64,000 nucleotides of DNA, from positions 6,281,079 through 6,345,078 of the forward strand of contig JAJEKV010000036.1 of the NCBI GenBank assembly GCA_021234155.1, in the 5' to 3' direction. The notes below the pieces were generated by a model. That model did no database searches and was not told the DNA's origin. It saw only the letters and a program-made list of their open reading frames with translations. Position 1 is the stretch's first letter. Each line of letters opens with the position of its first letter. The position numbers and the translations under genes are program-made. Positions 9,829-21,289 of this stretch are shown here, one piece after another. This DNA is from Isoetes taiwanensis (taxonomy: Eukaryota; Streptophyta; Lycopodiopsida; Isoetales; Isoetaceae).

Positions 9829-10676
9829 CTAGCACTGGGCCGAGAAATCCGCATCAGCCAGAAGCCGGGTGTTCAAACAGAACACCGTCCTAGAGGGCCG
9901 AGAGGCAACCGCACCCGGACTGGACAAAACCTGAGGGTAATGATCAGAAATAGAGGTAGACAGAATGTTACTCCGGCGCAAAGAGGGCACACCATCCAGT
10001 GCACATGGGGAAGCATAGCACCGGTCATGCCTAGCATACGCCCGGCCCGCACCAATTTGCCTATTACAATAGGTGAAAGACAAGTCCCCATGGACCTCAA
10101 CCAAGGCAAAATCCTGCAACAAACGAGACCACTGGTCCCTCTCAAACCCATGCACAACCTGGGTTCCAGAACCAGAGCGATCCTCTACTCGCTCTACCAT
10201 ATTGAAGTCCCCTAACAGCAACCAAGCGACCTGCAACCCACCAAGGGCTCGCAACTTATTCCGGACTGTGGCCCATAAAGCATCCCGCTGAGAAGGCTGA
10301 TTAGGGGCATAAACATTAACAATCCTCCACTCTTGCCCTCCCTCCAACCACTTAATTATTGCCCACCGACCAAACCTGTCTGCTGCAGAGTATGTGACCT
10401 GCACATCCATCCTCCAAGCAATAAGAGTATCCCCACTAGTCTACCAACCATATTCATGAGCCTGGACATATCATCCATGTGACACTTATGCTCCTGAATG
10501 CAAACAATATTAGGACGCAACTGTCGAAGTGCCAAAGAAACACGGGCCCTCTTACTACTAGAGGACCGCACCCCCAAGACATTCCAACCGAGGATCGACC
10601 TATTCATCCCGGGAGGAGAAGTGTCCAGCCCCACATGCCTACCCACCGGGCCATCAGCCCACCCACGAGTCATCAT
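9829..10676 (-). pseudogene. LINE ORF2 AP-endonuclease domain
   Basis: Two overlapping minus-strand frames (10676-10356 and 10410-9829) together cover an APE-type endonuclease. Seen are ILGWNVLGV at the start, the metal-binding IQEHK block, VNVYAPNQ, LLGDFNMV (the catalytic Asp-Phe-Asn), and SDHYP near the end. This domain nicks target DNA in LINE retrotransposition. A frameshift lies near 10400, between the EHK and YAPN blocks. The sequence between 9829 and 9357 is coding-like but broken and contains a charged helix-rich linker. Confidence 0.85.
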
Positions 10677-11246
10677 CTAGAGCCGAGGATTAATCACGGC
10701 AATGTGACCCACACCGCTTCTCTACGTGACATTCCACTTCCAACACGTGTTGGAAGTCCCCCAGCCACCTCCATAGAGTCATGGGCCACACTAGTCTCTA
10801 CCTCCAACCGGGTTGTTCCAGCCACCTCATGCTCAGCACATACCGCTACCGGGACATCCCGGCCGGGATCACCAGCCCCTCCCACATTACTGTCCTCGAG
10901 ACCTAGCCACAACCAAATCATCCCGATCCCTCCCTCACCACCCACGCCCCTAGCCCCGCCATCCAATGGGCGACCAGCAGCAAGCATGCCCCGACCTCGT
11001 CCCACACCACCTCTCCCAACCACACCACCTCGTGCAACTCCACTCACTGCACCACGGAGTCCTCTGCCTATTGCCTCAGGAACAGAGGAATTCCGGGCCC
11101 CTGCATAAGCACCCGCAACCCCTACCACATCACAAGCACCAGCAGGATCATCAACAGGGTCAGATGGTAGCACAATAGATGGAAACATCCGCCGGATCTC
11201 AGAGCCATTCAAAAGCATCAATCGGAAGAGAAAATGCCAGGGACCA

Positions 11247-11714
11247 CTACACTGGAAGAGAAGTGGGCACAGGCTGCAAAGCAGGCAGAGCAACACAGAT
11301 CTTGGGGACCTGCACAATAGAATGAGCCAAATATACACCTAGGCCATTAGCCATAGAAACCAAGAAATCAGGCACCATCAGATCAGGAGGAAGATCCCGA
11401 ACTGAACCAACACGGATTTTAACGGCAATCAAAGAACGGGTGGACATTGCCGGAGTATAATACTGATACAACACATATGATTCACCCAAAGTATCCATCT
11501 CCCGACTAACCAATTGCCGCACAGAAGACTCAGCCTCAAACATGATTATGAAGAAATTATTTGGTAGGAATTTCAGAGACTGATACCTGGGCAAACCAAT
11601 CCGCCTCAGATGTCCGGCAAGCCAAGAGCTAAACCTCCTCGTGTCCAATATGTAACCCGTGAAGTAGCCCAATACCACAAATGAAACTGGTCTGAACATG
11701 CCTGGTATGATCAA
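11247..11714 (-). CDS. LINE ORF1 (DUF4283-like gag domain)
   Basis: This frame of about 155 residues has the features of the DUF4283 domain found in ORF1 proteins of plant L1 elements: a hydrophobic segment (VVLGYFTGY), a conserved core FLPNNFFIIMFE, and IAVKIRVGSVRDLPPDL. The protein is thought to bind RNA and act in the LINE RNP. The frame opens at 11714 in what looks like the domain interior. Upstream, a frame from about 12265 begins MARRKNPPKKGKG, a basic N-terminus, so ORF1 has probably been split by frameshifts. A Pro/Ala/Gly-rich tract follows between 11240 and 10700. Non-functional as it stands. Confidence 0.65.
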   Translation of the reverse strand: MIIPGMFRPVSFVVLGYFTGYILDTRRFSSWLAGHLRRIGLPRYQSLKFLPNNFFIIMFEAESSVRQLVSREMDTLGESYVLYQYYTPAMSTRSLIAVKIRVGSVRDLPPDLMVPDFLVSMANGLGVYLAHSIVQVPKICVALPALQPVPTSLPV

Positions 11715-13071
11715 TATCTATCCATAGAGTCTCGGAAGAGTCTGCTAGTCGCAGTCAGAGTGATGATCCTCCACAAATTTCGTGAGCCTCTTGAACAGGC
11801 GGTCTTACACCGAGCCTTGCGCTTGATCCAATCGAAACCCCGCCGAAAGTGATGCGAAAGCAGCAAGTGTCATTGCTCGCCGCCCGGGCAAGACAGAGTT
11901 GGGGCTGCCGCCACCGCACCTCGAGAGGTATCCAGAGGCACCCCGGGAGGCACATCAACTACATGCACCCTAGAAGAGGGCGATCACTAGCAAGTGATCC
12001 CTTCCAAGCACGTGGGAAGAGGGCATCACGCATCTAGTTTCAAAGGGGGCATGCTTGATGGAATCAAGACCGAGTCTCCAAAACACAACCCATGGGGTCT
12101 CAGAATTATATTGAGAGAAAGAGCAATCCACATACCTCTCAACCGAAGGGGATTCCAAGAGCCCTCATCTCGCCATCAATTGCATGCCACTTCCTCTGAC
12201 CCGGTAGCCTCTTCATGCATGCCGAGACCAGCGCCCTTCCCTTTCTTTGGAGGATTCTTTCTCCTCGCCATCTCCCTTGGCTTCAGCCCCAAGCCATGAG
12301 GCTCAATCGATCCCTCATCAGCCTGTCTGACAGGAGCCATGACATCCGAACCAGTCCGGAAATCAGCTGTTTGCGGCAACAAGCCACATGCAAAACAGCT
12401 GTGTATACTCTGGAAAGAGCTCGGAGCAAGCTTTCCAAGAGCCCAAGCACACCGAAATTTAACACCAGATAAGAGAGATATCGCCTATCAAAGTTTCGCC
12501 GTCAGAACCCGAGCTCCAGGCGCCAGGAAATCCTCCTAAGTGGTTTTTCTTGGACCAATTTGCCTTAGCTTGACAATTGGGATCTTTGCCTGTGACTCTA
12601 GATATGATGGATTTTTTGTGGAACATTTGGTTCTTTATTGCAAGGTGCGGGAACGTTAATGCTTCTTGATCAAGGTAATTCAGATGTTGTGCTTACAATT
12701 CTGGTTATTTTCAGGGCGCGGCTACTGCTATATATGAAAGACTGTCAGATGTGGGTAATGGAGTGAAGGAGATATCAAGAGAGCATTTAGAAAATTTTGG
12801 AGCAGATGGATAGGCATATTCACCCCTTATTCCTTAATCTACACCGTACGTAAAGTTCCTCGTTTGTGGGGTATGCAAGTACAAAATTTGCTATACTGTA
12901 TAACAAGATTCGCAAAATACTATAAGATTTCAAGCAGAATACTATATGGTGTTGATTTCATACGTGCAAAATACAATTATGAGGGCTCTCGCTGCCCTAC
13001 GTCACCCCCCGTGTGAATATGCACCCAAACCAAAGGGGGTTTAAGGGGGATTTTAATTTAAATGTGTTGGA

Positions 13072-13155
13072 CCCAATGGTTGTGTTAATTAATGTCAATG
13101 GTAGTTATGTGTTGGTTGTTAATGTCAATGGTTGTTATGTGTTGGTTGTTATGTG
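13072..13155 (+). repeat. Short tandem repeat, GTCAATGG/TTATGTGTTGGTTGTTA
   Basis: About 2.5 copies of a roughly 33-bp unit containing AATGTCAATGGTNGTTATG and TGTTGGTTGTT lie within a pseudogene intron. A G-rich and a C-rich run (GTGGGGGG, CCCCCCTCCCCCC) follow at 13150-13190. Confidence 0.6.
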
Positions 13156-13785
13156 GGGGGCCTTAAGGATGTCACAGCCCCCCTCCCCCCGGTGAGACAA
13201 AAATTTTAGAATTCAAACCAGAAAAAAACTAGAATTCATTTGAGGCTTTCATCAGCTGTAGCTTTTGAATTTCATCACAATAAAACAAATAGAACATAAG
13301 TAAAAGTTACCATAAAGATAGAGCAGATTGATCCCATTATTCTGAAAGTCATAAAGTTTGCAACACCCATACACAAACATTTTGCAACTGGAAGTTAACA
13401 GCAACCTTTGGCCTCCATGGATTCTTGTGGTGAGAAACCAAAGTGGGAAACTTTTCTGCTTGTTAGCACAAGGATCTAGAAGCCTCAAAATCTAAAAATG
13501 CATGGTAATTTTTTGCAGGCTTCATTCGGAATGAGCCATAAAACAATATCCAATAGCGCAATCAGATTAATCATTTGGTAGGATGTAAAAGCCTACCAAA
13601 CCCGGCCGGAAAATTGCTGTTTTAGCATAGATAACTTAACCAAACATATCCATATCATACACTATCAAAAAGATCTCGGAGAGAGCTTTCCAACGCAATA
13701 AAAATCATCTCAAACAGAGCTCTGGATCAAAAGTTATGATAAGAAATGTGTTGCCGGGGGGAAACCTTGACTACATGCGCCCTTC

Positions 13786-13969
13786 ATGTGCCCATTATGC
13801 AACACAGACACAAAAAGAGGACTTTTGTTGTGAGCCATTGGTTGTTGACCATTATGCACCACACACACAAAAAAAGAGCTTTTGTTGTGAGCCATTGGTT
13901 GTTGACCATTATGCACCACACGCACAAAAAAAGGGCTTTTGTTGTGAACCATTGGTTGTTGACCATTGG
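13786..13969 (+). repeat. 57-bp tandem repeat, 3.3 copies
   Basis: Units start with CTTTTGTTGTGA at 13822, 13879 and 13936, an exact 57-bp period, preceded by a partial unit from about 13786. Because 57 is a multiple of three, the repeat reads open in several frames on both strands, e.g. a 19-residue unit with FCCEPLVVDHYAPH. I see no start context or homology and treat it as a minisatellite inside the P4-ATPase pseudogene intron. Confidence 0.9.
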
Positions 13970-14502
13970 AAAAAAAAAGGGCTAAAATCAATGGCTCAGA
14001 AATAGTGCACTCTAGATGTACGCATTAGTACATCCATTTGAATACATCACGAAATCATAGGAAAACCTTAGTGAAAAGCGTACAAAAACACAAAGAAAAC
14101 CCCCTGTTATTATGCTACATATTAGAGACGTTGATCCTCTTAAGTCTGCTATGTGAGATCGTGAAAAGAAGCTTGATGAGGTTACTAAGAATCTAGGTGA
14201 ATTTCCTGGGGACTGCGTGTTCCAAAAACCTAATATTGATAGCATAAATCATGCTTAGATTTCTGAGCTCGTTGAAAAGGACCTTATTCTTATTGGATGC
14301 AGTGCCATCGGCAAGAGGGTGTTCCACGCTACATAGAAACATTCGCTAAAGCTGGAATCAAAATTTGGATCCTTACAAGAGATAAGATGGAAACTGCTAT
14401 TAACATTGCATTTCGTACCTTATCCTAATCCCTACAATATAGAAGCTGTATTTGTTTGGAATGAGTGAAGATTTGCCTTTATAGCTTGCAGTTTAATCAG
14501 CA

Positions 14503-14552
14503 ATGAAATGGAACAGTTTATCATCAATAAAATGGAACAGTTTATCATCAGC
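14503..14552 (+). repeat. 25-bp tandem duplication inside a pseudo-exon
   Basis: AATGAAATGGAACAGTTTATCATC is followed directly by a near-identical copy (AATAAAATGG...). It duplicates the residues MEQFII in the P4-ATPase pseudogene and, being 25 bp, also shifts the frame. Confidence 0.8.
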
Positions 14553-16399
14553 TCAGATACAATGGCAATCAGGGACATTGAGGATAGGGTGAGAAGAATT
14601 TTGACGTTTCTTCATATATGTTACAATCAATAAATGCTTCTATGTTCTGTTTTCTCAGGAGGACCCTGTTCAAACTGCTGAGGCTATTGAAAATTTGGTA
14701 AGAGAACAATTGTTAGCATCCCTTTCCCAGGCCATGGAAAAGAGAAGATTGGAACTTGCTTTGATTATTGATGGAAGATGCTTAATATTCACATTGGATC
14801 CTCAACTATGGGGCACGCTTTTATGCTAGCCTATAATGTGTAAAGCTGTTGTTTATTGTAGGGTCTCTCCACCACAGAAGACACAGGTATTAGGGAAAGC
14901 TATTTTGACCACAATGGAGAACTTCTTTCACTTCTCTTATGAGTTGTAGCATTGAGACTTTTCTAACTGCTATAGCTTAATGCTATGATGCAGGTAACTA
15001 GTCTGATAAAGGGTGGTGCAAAAAAAATAACACTGAGCATTGGAGATGGTGCAAATATGTGAGCATGATACATGATGCTCATATTGGCGTTGGCATCAGT
15101 GGTCAGGAAGGCATGCAAGCAGTAATGGCCATTGCTCAGTTCTGTTTCTTGACTGATTTGATGTTAGTTCATGGTCGATGGTCTTATATTAGGATAACAC
15201 ATGTGCTCTCTTTTTCTTACAACCTTTTTTTGAGTTCAAATATAATGTTCTAACGTACTCCGACATGTGGTTTGCAGGTCGTGAGTTATTTCTTTTATAA
15301 GAATTTGATATTTAGTTTAACATAATTTTGGTTCAATTGCTATACGGGGTTTTCGGGCCAAAGATTTTCATGAGGACTCGCATCATGCATCCAAACTGCC
15401 AGTAGATAAACTCTTTCATCATTCATCTCGGCATGATGGTTTACATTGGTTGAGAGTGGGTAGCCGCACATCGCAGGCTGCCCAAAAACTAAATATAAAT
15501 TATTACAATTATGCAGTTAAAAATAACTCCTCGTTCCTTTTTCATTCCCTTTCGTGCAAAAACCATTGAAGCTTCCTTCCATTTCTTTTAGCTTCTAGTC
15601 TTTGATAACAGTTTAGAGGCTCTGAGCTTCTTGACAAGGCGAGTGCATTTGGTATTTCTACTTCTTGCTTATGCATCTGCCACAGGTTTCCGGCTATGGG
15701 AGTTGTGTTTAGTTTCAGATCTAAAGTGGAGCTCCTTTTCTGCCATAGATCTCGTTCTTGTCAGCTCCTAGTGGTCTGGCTGGAGAAGGGATGCATATTT
15801 CAGGAAACAGATACAAACAGCTCTGTAGTATGTGTTGACATAAGAAGAAGGAACCACTCTTTAAGTACAGTCCCCAGCTAGATTAATTTTCGGAAGGGAT
15901 CTTCAAGATTAGCTTGGTATTAGACCGGAAACAATTGTTGGCTCCCGGTAGTATTATGACAGCTAAGAAAAAGATGATGTTGGTACCTATAGTATTTTGT
16001 AATTCGAAGACTTTGTCGTTGTTTGTCTAACAATTAGCAGGGTCCGTGCTCCCCTTTCCCAGCAAGGGGTGGCTTGTGAATTGGTAATCTGTAGGAATGG
16101 GACAGTTCAAAAGTCATTGGCTTCTAGTGGGCAAGAGACCCTAGAAAGGTTAATTTCTTGGTCTTGCAGGAAGACAAGGCCTGCATGGCTAGATGCAGAT
16201 GGGCCAGGCGTGGGTCAAGATTCTAGTTGCTATAAAAAACTAAACCGGGGTCCAAAAATGTATGCAAAACATGCATGCATGCATGCTCCTCTTCCTGAGA
16301 ATCTCGATCCTACGGATCGATTCGCATTTTATGTTGGTTGGTTCCAGTCCTTATTTAATGTGGTTTTTAATGTGGTCTTTCTTATATATAATTTGTAAA

Positions 16400-17514
16400 T
16401 GGCTTTTGCGATGTGTCTACAGTGAGTATGTATATTTGGCAAATTTCTGAAGTCAACTGAGAGTATGTAAAGCAACGAAAAAAGGGAAAAAGGATGTTGT
16501 ATTGTAATACGTTTGGAGGTGTATCGTAGTATGTGTTGGATATACTTGCACATTCATTCCTACTAATGTACCAGCAATCTTAGGCTGATATGCAGATATG
16601 CAACAACAGCTTCTTTGAACTTCATACAATATTTCTATTATAGGTAAGATTTCATTAAATCTCATAATTCCTTGATGGTTTTTGACAAAATATGAAATCA
16701 CATATATGTCACAGAAGTTGGAGAAAATCAGTGTATTTGGGATTTCTGTACTGTGTGTGATGTTCAAAGCAGCAATTGAATTCAAACTCCATCATTTTGA
16801 AATACTTTAATAGATGGGATAAATCCAGTTAAAGTTGCATTTATCGGCATCATTGATCTCTGCTGCAATCAAGCAGCATTGAACCCCTCGCAAGAATATT
16901 GAAAACCAAAAAGAAAACCAAAACGAAAAGAAAAGAGCAAGCAAACAATTTTTAACATCAAATAAATCCTTTATGGGCAATTTCGTGAAAGGGTAAGCAT
17001 GTACAAGGAAGCATTGTACAAAATAGTTGTGACCTACATGTTACAATTTGGAACAAAATTATTAGCATGTATGGAAATGTGGAGACCATAGATATACACA
17101 AGCAAAATGCCCAAACATGACCACACATCATTGACAACATTGTTTGCAAGAATAAATGGGCATGGTCATGCTAAAGAACTCATTCCAAATATTTATATTT
17201 ATGCAACATAGAGGCTTTTAGATAAATTTTACCCTACTATTTAGAACACAACACGATCAAATCCAATGCTTTTAATTGTCAATGTTTTAACGTGAGCTAA
17301 AACTCGAGTGTGTATGTAGGTCTTGCGAGCAATTTAAAAACAACTGGGGGTGCAAATAAACAACATCAGCCGATTCTTGCCTTCATTTTTGTTCTGGAGC
17401 CGACTTAACATTTCTCAGAGTTCTCTTGTTCTTCAAGTGACTTGAACGCTATGTATGCCCGTTTGTGGTCCTTGAGTAGCAGTAGCCAATGTCGTAGAGG
17501 TGGGCTTGAAATCT
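16400..17514. other. No gene seen
   Basis: AT-rich sequence between the P4-ATPase pseudogene and the hAT element. Only short random frames are present. The last 100 bases before the hAT insertion are continuous with the sequence after it (19059 onwards). Confidence 0.6.
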
Positions 17515-18080
17515 GTCCAGATCAGAGTAAAAATTAAGGACGATTAATCGCCAATTGGCTATTTTTTTTAATATTTTTCAATTAGGGTTTGATAGATTAG
17601 TAGGATCTGTTTTGCACTTCGCGGGCTTGCAATCGCCCATTTCTGATTCTTTTTATCTTTGCGGAGAAAGAAATCGCCCACATCGTAATTTTTTTATCGA
17701 CATAGTAAAATAGGATTAGCCCATATATGATTTTAAAACATTTGTATGGAAAGGGAATCGACCAAAATAAAAAAAATATTGATGAGATAATACCGTTACC
17801 CGTTATCACCATGCTCATATTAAGAAATCTTGAATTAGGGCTTAAGGCTTCAGAGATTTGGGCAAATTTCGTAGTTGAACATAACCCCATATTGGATTAC
17901 CTCGGAGATTTTTTTAGGGCTTCATCTTCTGGAGGCCCATTGTTATCTCGAACATGTAACCATGAGGCAATACGTGATATATATAATGCCTCATGAGGGG
18001 AATTAGGTTTTTCTTGGACCATTCGACTAATCCAGATTGGGTTGTAACTGGTCAAGCATATGTTCCTACCCTTTACTTTA

Positions 18081-18111
18081 GAATAGAATAGAATAGAATA
18101 GAATAGAATAG
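18081..18111 (+). repeat. (GAATA)6 microsatellite
   Basis: Six GAATA units inside the hAT element. Confidence 0.95.
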
Positions 18112-18176
18112 GTTTTTAGCATCCACGAAGACCAATTGGCCTATGGGACCCAAACAAAAAGAGAGCAGCAAGCGTA

Positions 18177-18587
18177 TTACATTAAAAAACCCCCGCCCCG
18201 AAGGGTTTTCAAGGGAAAAACCTTAGCAGTAATAAGCATCTTTGGCACTTTGTACAATTGCATAGAGGCGAGTTCAATCGGCCGTCCGTAGGACACAAAG
18301 CGAAGTCCGTGCATCCATAACCTCACGGAGGTATGACCCCCAACAAACCCAGCGAAGTAGTCAATAAGCGATGCACGGGGCGGGGCACTAATGTCGAACA
18401 TATCGCCTCGAATATGGGCAAATGCTGAAGCGAATCTGGAGGGCATAACATTCATCCTCAATCCCCCGGTGGCAATGACGGCAAAGCCTTTGCTCTCGTG
18501 TTCTCGAGCCCAACCCTGTTTCAATGCGGAGGCTGATGTGCACCGATCGCGAATGGAAGCTATAAGTCCGCGCTTCTTCATGGGCAC
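18177..18587 (-). CDS. 136-residue ORF inside the hAT element, possibly captured
   Basis: A minus-strand frame starts MPMKKRGLIASIRDRC and ends in GGGFLM*. It has balanced amino-acid use, with blocks GGLRMNVMPSRFASAFAHIRG and GLRFVSYGRPIELASMQLY, and its GC content is higher than the rest of the element. I recognise no domain and it is not a hAT transposase. The coding-like character in a non-autonomous element suggests a captured host gene fragment, similar to gene capture by Pack-type transposons. It may also be a chance frame. Confidence 0.35.
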   Translation of the reverse strand: MPMKKRGLIASIRDRCTSASALKQGWAREHESKGFAVIATGGLRMNVMPSRFASAFAHIRGDMFDISAPPRASLIDYFAGFVGGHTSVRLWMHGLRFVSYGRPIELASMQLYKVPKMLITAKVFPLKTLRGGGFLM

Positions 18588-19058
18588 TGGGTGTACTGGA
18601 AATCGTGTGGGCCTCTTGTGAGCCTAGGATTGACTTGTCTGCCGATAGTGTGCTAGCTTAACGGCGTCGAGCCTCGCATCCCGAGCTTGCGAAGGAAAGT
18701 AGCATCTAGGTACAGTTTAAGTGCCTCGCGATCTTTCTTTGTCAGAGGAGTATCATAGGAAATTTGGAGACCTTATCAAAACTATCAAAAGTAGAGCATA
18801 TCACATGTGAAGTGCTCAATGCTGTGATATTTATTGGTTTCCTTTGGTGCGGTTTTGAAATATAACATGCATTTCTGGAGTTGTGACAAAATATAACTCG
18901 TGAAGCAAATAAAATCGCCCACTAAGATTAGGATAAATTCTCTTCGAAAAAAAATCGCCCACATATTAATTAAAAAAAATCTAGAAATACCAAATAATCG
19001 CCCATGGATAATAACATAAAAAATATTGAGTGTCCTTAATTTTTACTCTGGTCCAGAT

Positions 19059-19440
19059 GTGGTCGAGCAGCGTCGTGGAGCACATGGGGGCGTTGACTTA
19101 CTGCGTGTGGCCGGGCATGCCGGCTTGCAGGGCCGCAACGATGTTATTTTGTCGCAGGGCCTCTACATTGAAAACTCCGATGAGGACAGTCCTGGCAGCT
19201 TCCTTTGCGTTGTTAGCTTCGGCTATGGATTGCAATGTTGCACTCTTCTCAATCTCTCTGATGTTGTCGAGGAATTGCTGCATGTTCCCGCCGTGGTGCC
19301 TGTATATGTTTGCCGTGTGCATGATGGTCCCCGTGGCGAGGTCTCAGAACGTGGAGAGGATGGTTGTGACTGAGGGCTCCATGACTCGTTGGTGGTAGAG
19401 GAGCTCGAGCCTGTCGTCGACGTACAGTGTGCCAGAGAAT
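19059..19440 (-). pseudogene. Unidentified coding-like fragment next to the hAT target
   Basis: The minus-strand frame 19322-19098 (MHTANIYRHHGGNMQQFLDN, then ATLQSIAEANNAKEAARTVL and GVFNVEALRQNNIVAALQAG) has good codon-like periodicity and a plausible amphipathic helical character. It runs into a stop at about 19098 and then towards the hAT insertion. Upstream coding-like sequence (19440-19340) is in another frame. No family is recognised. It could be part of a gene disrupted by the hAT insertion. Confidence 0.3.
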
Positions 19441-19467
19441 AAAAAAGCATTAGGTGTGCAAAGCTCA

Positions 19468-21280
<1,813 letters not shown>

Positions 21281-21289
21281 TCAAAATGT

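Larger units (their letters stand above)
7287..12571 (-). mobile_element. Long L1-type LINE, minus strand, missing its 3' end
   Basis: Reading from high to low coordinates, the element shows a 5' leader (about 12571-11715), ORF1, AP-endonuclease, reverse transcriptase and the C-terminal domain. Similarity to the LINE at 900-3002 stops near 7300, about 600 bp before the expected 3' end, and no poly(T) is present on the plus strand. CAATTGGGAGATCT at 7273-7286 resembles CAATTGGGATCT at 12572-12583 and may be a decayed target duplication, though a poly(A)-less LINE with a TSD is odd. The element is GC-richer than its flanks. Confidence 0.8.
12715..16385 (+). pseudogene. P4-ATPase (ALA3-like phospholipid flippase) pseudogene
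   Basis: Scattered exon blocks match the C-terminal half of plant P4-ATPases, which move phospholipids across membranes. In order: AIYERLSDVGNGVKEISREH (12715-12813); DREKKLDEV then [12 protein letters not shown] (about 14155-14312); [20 protein letters not shown] (14318-14412); ISNEMEQFIISSDT (about 14490-14570); ELALIIDGRCL (about 14750-14790); CRVSPPQKTQ (14860-14887); [10 protein letters not shown] (about 15027-15057); [20 protein letters not shown] (15082-15144) and [16 protein letters not shown] (15282-15305) and GFSGQRF; WFQSLFNVVF (about 16338-16370). Several acceptors and donors are still visible, so it is a former intron-bearing copy, not a processed one. It has stops at 12813 and in the 14140-14260 block, a frameshift in the DKLQEG block, TGDK changed to TRDK, loss of the ND of GDGxND, and deletion of the ASDF tetrapeptide. 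The exon with the phosphorylated Asp (DKTGT) is not seen. Confidence 0.88.
17523..19050. mobile_element. Non-autonomous hAT transposon, 1528 bp
   Basis: The ends are perfect 19-bp inverted repeats: CAGAGTAAAAATTAAGGAC at 17523-17541 and its complement at 19032-19050. They are flanked by perfect 8-bp direct repeats GTCCAGAT (17515-17522 and 19051-19058). An 8-bp target duplication and TIRs starting with CAG are diagnostic of the hAT superfamily. The subterminal regions carry repeated AATCGCCCA words (about 17548, 17629, 17671, 18914, 18953, 18998), probable transposase-binding repeats. No transposase is encoded, so it would need a helper in trans. The middle is GC-rich and differs from the AT-rich ends. 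Confidence 0.95.

Noticed and set aside
9745-11108. Plus-strand ORFs of up to 209 residues in the 7.3-12.6 kb region
   Set aside because: They are antisense shadows of the GC-rich LINE coding sequence on the minus strand.
13734-14005. Protein with 19-residue Cys-rich repeats
   Set aside because: Open frames on both strands are a by-product of a 57-bp period; it lies in an intron of a pseudogene and has no start context.
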